A DNA stretch of 64,000 nt, taken from Jackrogersella multiformis. Taxonomy: Eukaryota > Ascomycota > Sordariomycetes > Xylariales > Hypoxylaceae. A program made the translations under genes and the position numbers. The first letter of the stretch is position 1. Each line of letters begins with the position of its first letter. Location of the stretch: positions 1,240,001 through 1,304,000 of the forward strand of contig CADCXD010000004.1 in assembly GCA_902806575.1 (NCBI GenBank), written 5' to 3'. Positions 55,914 through 64,000 of this stretch are shown here, one piece after another. The notes beneath the pieces are model-generated. The model ran no database searches. It was not told the DNA's origin and saw nothing but the letters and a program-made list of their open reading frames with translations.

Positions 55914-57757
55914 CTACCTATTCATCAGCCATCCCGCGGCGTAGGTACAACACCACGCGGAACTAGCGCCAACAAGAATCGCGGTCGTAAGCAGCGAGAC
56001 CAGCGCCATTCGCTCGGTTCCCTCGAGCTTCTTCTTTTGCGTCCCCGCACAGACGCCGCGGTCCGTAGACACCTTGTCGAACGTGGGCACGTACTTGAAG
56101 ACGAATTTCGTCGTGTAGCCCAGTGCGCCCTTGGACTTATCGCGGAGCAGCACATTGTAGAGGGCTTTGCGGACTACCTACGGGGTTGGAGGAGCAAGTC
56201 TGTCAGCAGGTTGTGCTGGTAGAGATGGGTGGTCTTGGAGCCGGACCCGAGGGGTGTGGATGTGGGTGCGAGGCGCAGATCGCTTGCTTGGGCACGTACA
56301 CTACACCCACGTCGTGTCGTGAAATGATATGATATAATATGGGTGTTGAGGAAGAATCGGAGCTGTCTATCCACTCCTGCTAGCGCGGGCGAGCAGATGG
56401 CTGACTCGGGTAGTGTAGTTATGGTGTAAGAATGGCCCACGCGAGTCCCGGGCCTCGGTGGTGGGACTATGGGTGAGACTACGATGGCACAGCCTCATCA
56501 CGAGGCCAAGGCGAAATTCGGAAAGGAAGGGGAAAAGAAGAAGAAAGCTCACGTTGATGTTCCTCTCATCTAGATAGCTGATGCCGCGGTTGGCATAGCT
56601 GAGCGCCATGAAAAGAATGCACTGCCCGAGCACGAGGGCGAAGTAGTACGGACTCGGCCGCTCGATGGCTAGCGCCTGCGACAGCTCGCGGCCGTTGAGC
56701 CAGTATGTCTGGGCGCACATGAATTCCCTCGAGGCGTACGTTGGCGGCCGGCCCTCGAGGCCGGTGATGATGTTGTTGGCGAGGTTGGCGGACGCCTTGG
56801 TCGGCTTGACCTCCGACACCAGCAGCGACTCCATCATGCGCCTGGCGGACTCGGGCGTGGCCATCCAGCCGTGAGGCGTGCCCATGAGGTACGCGACGTA
56901 TCTCCAGAGAGCGAGGTAGTCCGCCGTCTCCTGCTTGCGGAGCCAGATCCCCTGCCGCGACAGGCCCAGCCATATCAGCGTTGCCGAGAAGGCGTTGATG
57001 GTGCCGATGCAGTCGAGATCGTTGATCGGCACGCCGGATTTGGCCACGTCGTAGTACTCGCGCCTCGCCCCCGCCATCGACATGATGCGCCGCCGCACCG
57101 CCGCGTGGAGCAGCCGCACCCGCACCGAGTCCGTGAAGCCGTCCCCGCCCGGCTTGATGGACTCCAGGTCGCGGGCCACGTTGAGGGTGTGCTGCGTGGT
57201 CTCCAGCAGCCGGCGCCTGACTACTTCTATGCCGAACCCTCCGGTCCGGTCGAGCGTTTCTACGGTCCGGCCGCTGCCCATGCTGCCTAGTAAGGATGAA
57301 AAGGTCAACTGGAACCTCGCGTCAGTCGAGGCTCTGTTTTGGGTCGGGGTTCGCTCACAGCTGTGATGGCCGGGCCCCCGTATCGATAGAACACCTTCTG
57401 CCCCCTTTCGATCTGTCCCCAGTCAACCCATTCCGGAATGGCGTGGATCTCCGTCCATAATCTTCCGATCTTCTCGTCGGCGTCGGCGTGGTGTCGTAGC
57501 AGCTCATAGGGATCTCGTTTGACTTTCTTCTCTGCTGGTGGAGCGTTGTCTTCTGTGTCGAGGGTGTCGGTCTTAAGACCTGAGAGAGAGATCTCGTCTA
57601 GTCTTTCGACGGCCTCCGTGGCGACGGTGTCGTATGTGTGCATCAGTGGTTCTAAGTCCTTCGGTGTCAGATGTTCCGGAGTCCAGTTGAATTTCACGCC
57701 CCAGAGTTCTCGCCAGCCGTATTTGCTGGTGTCATCGTCGCTATATGCCAATACCAT
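55914..57757 (-). CDS. mpaB/Lcp (DUF2236)-type oxygenase-like membrane protein
   Basis: Three exons, 57757-57359, 57308-56553 and 56177-55914, give 472 aa. The middle part resembles the ER-bound oxygenase mpaB / rubber-oxygenase (Lcp) catalytic family: KVFYRYGGPAITALTFSSLL, GSGRTVETLDRTGGFG, and RVRLLHAAVRRRI with a conserved-type His at about 201, then NAFSATLIWLGL and an ALWRYVAYLMGTP block. The family is heme- or metal-dependent and uses O2 on lipophilic substrates; the substrate here is unknown. Near the C terminus a hydrophobic helix (MALVSLLTTAILVGA onward) ends WLMNR, consistent with membrane anchoring. The first intron has a CTGAC branch point; the second is long (375 nt) but in phase (AAC|GTGAGC; CCGTAG|GTA). 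No obvious biosynthetic partners flank it. Confidence 0.82.
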
Positions 57758-59647
57758 GGTAGTAGAGATGATGTCTCACCCAGGTGAAATGGATCATTAG
57801 TTATACAAAAATTGTACAAGATATTAGCAACAAAAATAGGAGATATATGAATATATCAATATGTTTCTATAATTGCGGATGATCATACAAATCAACTCTA
57901 ATGTAGAATATTCGAATAATATACTAAGGGTATTTATGGTATATCATACTAGAAATAGTTGTGCTTCGCAAGCACCTAGGTAAACTTCCATCTTCGTCAT
58001 TGAGCATCACCGTGTCTTGACGTCGTCAGGATAAAGTCTCCCCTTTCCCCCCACAATCCTAGTACCGGATTTTTAGCTGGCATTAAGCTAATTCTCAATT
58101 AAGCTAGTCATTTCATTCCACATTGAAATGGCATCAGGTAATTATGTAGGTATTTATTACAAGCAGGAGAAGCCCTAAGTAAGAATTGGTATATCGACGT
58201 GGCGTCTGCTTCTATAGAGAAATCATCACAAACAAGCACTCCAGTATACGAAGTAGGGCCATGAACACTTCTCCCTCGGGAAAAACTTGCACAGGAATCC
58301 CAGGTATAGGTCAAAAATTGTCGTACCAGCAGAGATTGAACAGTTTAAAACAGCTCGTACAGCTTAAAGGTCTGCAACTATCTTTAGAATTTACATCAAT
58401 TATGTCTGAACTTTGTAAACTTATTCGGCGGAACACTAGGTCTTCATATTTCCAGTCAGGATAGCTAACCCTGACAAGTAAGAGCCATTCATCCTGCTGT
58501 ATTTGAGCTGTCTTTGTTAGGTTGAATGTGTTACTATAGTAATCCCATTCTGCTGATATGACCATAGCCATAAAAGATGCTTATTATGTTCCGTGCTTGA
58601 ATCCTCCTATTAATGAACCAAAAAGTACCCGTCGGCGCGAATGTAGTCGCTCATCGAAATTTGACACTCAAGATCGAGGTGTGAAGGTTTGATGGTATCT
58701 AATAGTTGAGCAGTACTCCATACATGGAATCCACCGAAATCGCGATTGTTGCGTTAGAGGATTCATAATCCAAAGAAATACTGACCCCATTGGCAATATG
58801 TAGTAGTTCTGTCGAGGTTTCCGTCGCCCCTAAAGCCTTTTCGACATCGAACTCTTAAAGAGCTACAACAGGCAGCGTAAAATTTAGATACTGGAAGCCT
58901 AGACGCTAGAACGCTCTCTCCAGGATATACGGACGAAGACAGTACTGTAATACATATGGTACTTCCGGGATATAATCAGAAAACTAGTCTGGTAGGTCTA
59001 CTTTTATACCTTCATTCAAGTATGGAGTTCTCTTTTCTGTCGAGATTATATTCTGCTTCTCTATTGTCGTTTCCATTTGATCGAGGAGAAAACTCATGCG
59101 GGCTACATGTAGGGTATGTATCTTATTTCTGACAGATATTTGCCCATGTTTCCCCTACCGTACGCATATGAGCCGTCTCTACCCTGAGGATTTATACCTA
59201 CCTAGGTAGGTATGGTCACTTAACTTACAGTACATCTCCGGTAGATATCTAAGACGTGTGGAAGCTTTAAACGGTGGTGTAATTGACTTTTGCTAAGGCC
59301 CCTTTCTGAGCTCGTCACTGTTGTTGGCGTTTGCATTATAAATGAAAGCATTTATTTAGGAGAGGAAAGGGAGTAGAATGGTGTAACATCAATTGTACTC
59401 ATTCTACGTATCGGGACTATTCTTATATATACATGTACTTATATAAGCATATATAAGGTTATGCGATATAGTGCAGATACCTCCATACCGGACCTACCAA
59501 ACTGGCAGTTGTGGATCCCATGCATGCGAGCTAGAGCCTTGGCAAAGAAAGTTGAGGCGAGAAGAAAAAAAAAAGTTGAAGAATATTTTAGTCTCAATTC
59601 AGATTTCATGTCGGTATTTTTATATCATTCAACATTGAAGATATATA
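57758..59647. promoter_or_regulatory. Divergent intergenic between oxygenase-like gene and RRG9
   Basis: About 1.9 kb, AT-rich. One exact TACCTAGGTA lies near 59200-59209. No gene is supported; the frames at 58186-58464 and 58311-58571 overlap on opposite strands and look incidental. Confidence 0.45.
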
Positions 59648-60640
59648 ATGAGTTGCTCGTGCCGCACGACTTCTCTAAGGATCTTCGTACAGAGCCTCAC
59701 AGAACTTCGAGTATCTGAGTCCGCTATCACTGCAACGAGGCGAACCCAGTCGCGATTCTTAAGAGCCTCTGGTTTCCAGCCACAGTTTTCCCTTAGGCCT
59801 TTTAGTGCTACCACGGCCCTAAGCTTTCCACGACAGAGACAGTCATTGCGAACATCAATTATAAATCTATCCGAATTTAAACGAGGCCCGGAAGTCACCC
59901 AGCAGAAATCACCGGTCGATATCGCAGTAGAAAAACCCAGCCCAGCGATTGATGTTGTCGAGGATAACTTAGACGAGGCGAAACGTGAAGGTGCCGTCCT
60001 CGACTTCACGCCCGAGTCCATCGAAACTCTCCTTTCCAACATCTACGAGGCAGAACCGGAAGACCTTACTCCGGGCGACGGACATGTCAAGTCCAATGCA
60101 CGCCCCCCGTTGGTGCCGGACGCAGCACCACCCGCAGCACCGCCCGCAGCATCTAGCAGGTTGAAGAGGCTGAAGATCATCAAGGAGGAACTGAGGGTAG
60201 AAACCGAGTTTGACCGTCCCATGGAAAGAGAGCATTGGAGGATCCAGAAAGAGGCTCTAAAGCGAAAATTTCCAGAGGGCTGGTCGCCGCGCAAGCGTTT
60301 GTCGCCAGATGCCATCGACGGGATCCGCGCGCTGCACTCGCAGTTCCCGGACGACTACCCCAGCTATGTGCTAGCACGAAAATTCGAGGTCTCTCCCGAG
60401 GTAATCCGCCGCGTCCTCAAGAGTAAATGGACGCCGAACGTCGATCAAGAAATTAGACGTCAAGAGCGCTGGTTCAACCGTGGCAAGAACATCTGGAGCC
60501 AGATGGCGGCACTGGGCACGAAGCCCCCGCGAAAGTGGCGTAAGGAGGGCATTGTGAGGGATCCGAGTTGGAACAGGCGGAAGGGACCAAGAACACAGCC
60601 GCGGAAGCAACGGCGAAAGCAACCCTGGGAGCTTGATTGA
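59648..60640 (+). CDS. RRG9: Mitochondrial Rrg9/neugrin-type protein
   Basis: Required in yeast for mitochondrial genome maintenance and respiratory growth. Intronless, 330 aa. The N-terminal 60 residues are Ser/Arg/Thr-rich with few acids (ITATRRTQSRFLRASG), a mitochondrial presequence. After a low-complexity Pro/Ala segment, the Rrg9 domain runs from about 190 to 280: HWRIQKEALKRKFPEGWSPR, then LSPDAIDGIRALHSQFP, and the helix-turn-helix-like LARKFEVSPEVIRRVLKSKW. The tail is very basic (GPRTQPRKQRRKQPWELD), consistent with RNA or DNA binding. The ATG at 59648 is the first in frame, preceded by AT-rich leader. The family in animals is neugrin, a mitoribosome assembly factor. Confidence 0.9.
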   Translation: MSCSCRTTSLRIFVQSLTELRVSESAITATRRTQSRFLRASGFQPQFSLRPFSATTALSFPRQRQSLRTSIINLSEFKRGPEVTQQKSPVDIAVEKPSPAIDVVEDNLDEAKREGAVLDFTPESIETLLSNIYEAEPEDLTPGDGHVKSNARPPLVPDAAPPAAPPAASSRLKRLKIIKEELRVETEFDRPMEREHWRIQKEALKRKFPEGWSPRKRLSPDAIDGIRALHSQFPDDYPSYVLARKFEVSPEVIRRVLKSKWTPNVDQEIRRQERWFNRGKNIWSQMAALGTKPPRKWRKEGIVRDPSWNRRKGPRTQPRKQRRKQPWELD

Positions 60641-63301
60641 TCGCCTTAGCTGAGGCTGGGCTGAGCTTTGTAAATTTTGTGTTAGACATACTCGCCAATC
60701 ATAAAATACTGAGACCTGATTCGATTGGATTGGATTGATAGTGAAGGTTCTTATTCTGACAAAAAAAAAAAAAGGTATTCTCATTTATGCTTCTTGAATC
60801 CTGGCGGATCGAAGAATTAGTACATGTATGTCAACTGAGCCGCAAACGATTCGGGTTGGAATAGACAGGCATTGGGCCATACCTTGGCAACAGAAGTATC
60901 AGCAGTTTGCATGGTTCTTAATGAGACTGCTCATCACGGATGTCATTCTTCATATTATCCAGGCATGATTCCTAAAATACCACGAGCTCACAATACCTAG
61001 GTACGTACACCCGCTGTACCTACCTAGGGTAAGTACAGTAGATCGATCTTCAATGCATTCACTATCTGCTTTAAGCTCACAGCGGCAATTAGAATCTGAC
61101 CCCAAGTCTGCAATTTGCCGGGTTGATAAGGACATCGTTGATATTCACGCTCACCTACGGAGAGTTTTTACCCTTTAGGTACCTATTAGGAAGTACCTAG
61201 GGTGGTGGTGAGTAGAGTTGTACTTAGAGGAACGCAATGAAAATCATTGTTTCTAGTTCACGTACCTTTCACCAACAAAAGCGAGATTTTGTACAATAGT
61301 GCATGATAATAACGTTGGACGGCACATCCGAATCTGGAATCGACTCAATGCATTTTGACCTCCTTAAGAGTTTTGGAAGTGCCGACTAGAGTACCATCGC
61401 AGCCCCTGAACGAGTATGATAAGAATTGAGCATGGAATACCCAGGTACTGGGGAATAATACCTTAAAGTCGAAGATAGTCTTAAAGATGTCTGATAGAAT
61501 AAGCTTTGTTATAGCACATGATACCCGTCATGCACACCTAGGTGATATATAGAACTAGCAGCTAGTGGCTTAGAACCAGACTATCGGAATTCCTAACGAC
61601 GAACAAGTTCTGTTTAACCTAAGGCGTTAGTTCGTCGAAGAATATGATTGTAATGGTTCGATTACAGATGTGATTACAGATGTGATTAAAGAGCTATGTG
61701 AGGCATGCTTGGGTTACCATATTCGGAGAGCTTCAAGGATCCCCTGTCATAACTCGCCTCGTCGGTTGGAGCGGATTTAAGCCCGTGCGCTCCTGCATTA
61801 CCGCATTACCGACGTATTCAAGGTCTAGGTAGCTAGGGTTAAGATACGGTGATACCTAAGCAGCTAAGGTCAGCTCCCCGGGATCTTACCTGGTTACGTG
61901 ATAGCGAGATATTACTAGGTACGTATTACATGATACCTAGGTAAATACTATGTAAACCACTTAACCCACTATGTAAACTAACCTAAAGACTAAAGGCTAC
62001 AAGTTTTTCAATGTAATTGAATTTTAGAATTTTATATTCTTAGGTCCTATAGCTCGTGAGAAAAAAGTGAGACGCTATATGAATAGGGGCAATCGCAGGT
62101 AATAAAGCATACTGCCGACGTACATATGGAGGTATTAGAGAATGGATGGGTAGCACAAGCAACTTTAGAAAATGTGATGGTTGTTCCTGTTAAGTTGCAG
62201 CCTCATGGATGGTAGAGCTGGATGCGGACTAGGCAAGCCAGGGTTCGGACCTCTTGGATAAACCGTCACGCCAGAAGCGGTTTAGATGATCCGTAAAATT
62301 TCAGGAACCGCCCAATAAAGAGAGTCGTTCAGTTTCTCCCCGTCAACAAACCCCAGTCGCTTGTTCTTTCTACTATGTAAGCTTGCTGCAAGAAAAACAA
62401 ACCAATGCTACGTAAACCTAGAAACGAAGAAAGTCTCTTCCAGATAGGTAGATACCTAGGTACATGGGTATACCATGTAGTGTATGTACCTGTGTTATCT
62501 ACATATCTACCTAGGTACTTAGGGTGTAGGTAGGTACCTACCTAGGGTAAAGGTCTGGGGTGGTTGGGTCCATATACCAAGGTAAGGTTCCCACTCGTTA
62601 CGGTCGTGGCCCGAAATTCTTGCCTTTCACACCTCTTCTTTCCAATCGCAAAGAGCTCCGACTTGCTCTGAAAGGATCGACTCTGCTTGACTTTGCTGTC
62701 AATGGCCATTCTTTATTATATACCTAGGTAACTATACCTAATTATACCTAACTATACCTATCTTTAGACATTCTCGAACGAGGTGCGAGGTGCGAGGTGC
62801 AACTTGCAGAGTTATTATACCCTAGGTACCTAGGTAATAAATAGCTTCTGCCTTCGACTTGGCCTTTTGTGCTTCTCCATCTTTCCCTTTAGCTACATGC
62901 AATCCTAGGCTTTCCTCCAGTATTTTTCTTTCACGTCACTGTAAGTCGAAGTCATGAACGACACAAAAACTCGCGGTGTGGCTTCTAATTGACAATGTAT
63001 TCTAGCCTTTGACCCTTTCAACTTTTCTCTTTTGCGCCTCCGTTCCTTATACTTATATTATAAACTTGACAAAGAGGAAACACAATCGCCTTCTTCTATC
63101 ATCTATACTTCTTTGATCTAGGCCCATTAGCTACGCCGTCTTACATTTTCATATCCATAAGACAACCCCCCATGACACCTCACCGCATAGAAATTTCTAG
63201 CACTATCAATATTACTTGAGAAGAAAAAAGAAGTTCGTCTCTGGTTCGGAAACTCTCTCAATCCTATATAGCATTCTTCTAGGAAAATCAATGGCAAAAA
63301 G
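60641..63301. other. Intergenic with TACCTAGGTA clusters
   Basis: About 2.7 kb with no supported gene. Motif clusters are at about 60994-61030, 62450-62548 and 62720-62838. A GAGGTGC triplet repeat lies at about 62779-62800, and a 12-bp direct repeat (ACAGATGTGATT) at 61664-61688. T/C-rich DNA before 63200 is probably the leader of the WD40 gene. One stretch (about 62205-62250) resembles tRNA boxes but does not fold. Confidence 0.45.
62450..62548. repeat. TACCTAGGTA repeat cluster
   Basis: ATACCTAGGTACATGGGTATACC near 62451, ATCTACCTAGGTACTTAGGG near 62506, and GTAGGTAGGTACCTACCTAGGG near 62527. The last is a near-perfect 20-bp inverted repeat. Confidence 0.85.
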
Positions 63302-64000
63302 ATGGCGTCCACTCCTTCAAATCGGTTAAAATTGACGCCGTCGAACTCACCTTACCTTCCGCACCCTGCTCGATCTCCTTATCGAAGCAGACCCCCCATA
63401 GACCCTCGCCTGTCTTTAAAACGAGTCGTCGGTACCACCTGTGCTTCACCCACCGGCTTCGACACCGTAAATTCTTCATTTGCATATATCGCCGGCGGAG
63501 CTGTGGTTGTGGTGGACGTCGATGGAGCTGAATATACTCAGCGCTTCTACCGAGCTCGCCCCACTGCTCTCCCCATCTACAGTACTTCTCCGCTTCCTCA
63601 CTCTGCCTCAACCTCACTACAAACCCCCAAAGCGAACGACAGCCGAAACCGAGTATCGTTGCGAGAGTCAAGCTTCGGCTCTTATGATTGGGCTGAATCT
63701 TCCACGTCATCTAAGACGTGGACCAGCCGAGAACGTATCAAGGCTGCTACGTGTTTAGCTCTTAGCAAAGAGGGAAGATTTCTGGCCGTTGGTGAAACTG
63801 GCTACGCTCCCCGAGTGCTCATCTTCAACCTGGAAGACAACTCGTCGGATACCCCGCTCGTGTCTCTTAGTGAGCATGCGTTCGGAGTCAAGGCTGTCGC
63901 TTGGTCGCCCGACTCAAAATATCTCGCCTCCATCGGATTTGCCAACGACGGTTTCCTCTACATATGGAAGATAGACCCGAAGACGGGTGCTGCAAAGCTG
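63302..64000 (+). CDS. WD40-repeat protein, MAPKBP1/WDR62-like, 5' part only
   Basis: The ATG at 63302 opens a frame that stays open to the window edge (233 codons so far); the 3' part lies beyond. The start MASTPSNRLKLTPSNSPYL is Ser/Pro-rich. The segment RVVGTTCASPTGFDTVNSSF followed by YIAGGAVVVVDVD is the first WD-like blade of the fungal MAPKBP1/WDR62-type family. The first full WD repeats follow: CLALSKEGRFLAVGETGYAP, VLIFNLEDN, then LSEHAFGVKAVAWSPDSKYL and LYIWKID. Homologues are large scaffold proteins of two beta-propellers. In fungi the function is poorly known. The reading frame was translated by hand without a stop or need for an intron. Confidence 0.88.
   Translation, partial: MASTPSNRLKLTPSNSPYLPHPARSPYRSRPPIDPRLSLKRVVGTTCASPTGFDTVNSSFAYIAGGAVVVVDVDGAEYTQRFYRARPTALPIYSTSPLPHSASTSLQTPKANDSRNRVSLRESSFGSYDWAESSTSSKTWTSRERIKAATCLALSKEGRFLAVGETGYAPRVLIFNLEDNSSDTPLVSLSEHAFGVKAVAWSPDSKYLASIGFANDGFLYIWKIDPKTGAAKL

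Noticed and set aside
55914..57757. Secondary-metabolite cluster around the mpaB-like gene
   Set aside because: No synthase, P450, transporter or cluster regulator is adjacent; the neighbours are calcipressin and Rrg9.
62205..62255. tRNA-like A-box (TGGTAGAGCTGG) and B-box-like (GGTTCGGACC)
   Set aside because: The D, T and acceptor stems do not pair when laid out by hand, and the B-box lacks the conserved A58.

Overview
This window is nuclear DNA of a filamentous ascomycete, probably a Sordariomycete. The genes are split by short introns of about 50-80 nt with GTRNGT donors and CTAAC or CTGAC branch points just before the acceptor. Several proteins belong to fungal families (2EXR, Dad3, calcipressin, Rrg9, nrc-2/Fpk1-type kinase). 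The genes are single copies on both strands with no operons. I see no transposon, CRISPR array, phage, rRNA or tRNA, and no convincing biosynthetic gene cluster. The class-level placement is inference.

Layout, left to right: RFC clamp-loader small subunit (-, 1138-2324); PLP aminotransferase (+, 4018-6068); ALY/REF mRNA export factor with one very long intron (-, 6829-8584); OST subunit Ost4 (-, 9929-10105); Tma46/DFRP1-type CCCH protein (+, 10841-11966); degenerate SDR (-, 12609-13453); AT-hook/zinc-finger protein (+, 14202-15347); flippase-type AGC kinase (+, 17642-19881); CorA-like membrane protein (+, 21387-23382); 2EXR protein (-, 23518-24793); DASH subunit Dad3 (+, 25971-26467); mitoribosomal uS5m (-, 26971-28335); small membrane protein (+, 29379-29615); acidic orphan (-, 29948-31804); mitoribosomal uL16m with a frame problem at its N terminus (-, 32303-33161); RFC1 (+, 33668-37094); GC-rich coiled-coil protein (+, 38023-40398); basic nuclear-type protein with an unresolved frame switch (-, 41281-42593); mitochondrial GrpE/Mge1 (-, 43394-44212); Pol II subunit Rpb3 (+, 45934-47059); mitochondrial dicarboxylate carrier (-, 47573-48738); mitochondrial PheRS (+, 49521-51134); calcipressin (+, 54435-55202); mpaB/Lcp-type oxygenase-like protein (-, 55914-57757); Rrg9 (+, 59648-60640); and the 5' part of a WD40 protein running off the end (+, 63302->64000).

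Most genes are housekeeping: DNA replication (both RFC1 and a small RFC subunit), mRNA transcription and export (Rpb3, ALY/REF), mitochondrial gene expression and import (uS5m, uL16m, PheRS, Mge1, Rrg9, carrier), chromosome segregation (Dad3) and signalling (Fpk1-type kinase, calcipressin). They share no obvious pathway. Neighbours are often divergent and share 0.5-1.2 kb intergenic regions.

The intergenic DNA is AT-richer than the genes and carries hundreds of bases of a self-complementary TACCTAGGTA/GGTACCTACCTAGG motif, absent from exons I read. A few genes (CorA-like protein, last exon of the coiled-coil protein, carrier, middle of PheRS) are strongly GC-rich at third positions, which creates long meaningless antisense ORFs. 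I did not find a new multi-gene system. The best leads are the long ALY/REF intron, the TACCTAGGTA motif, the uL16m frame break, and the transcription-like but gene-less block at 44.4-45.6 kb.
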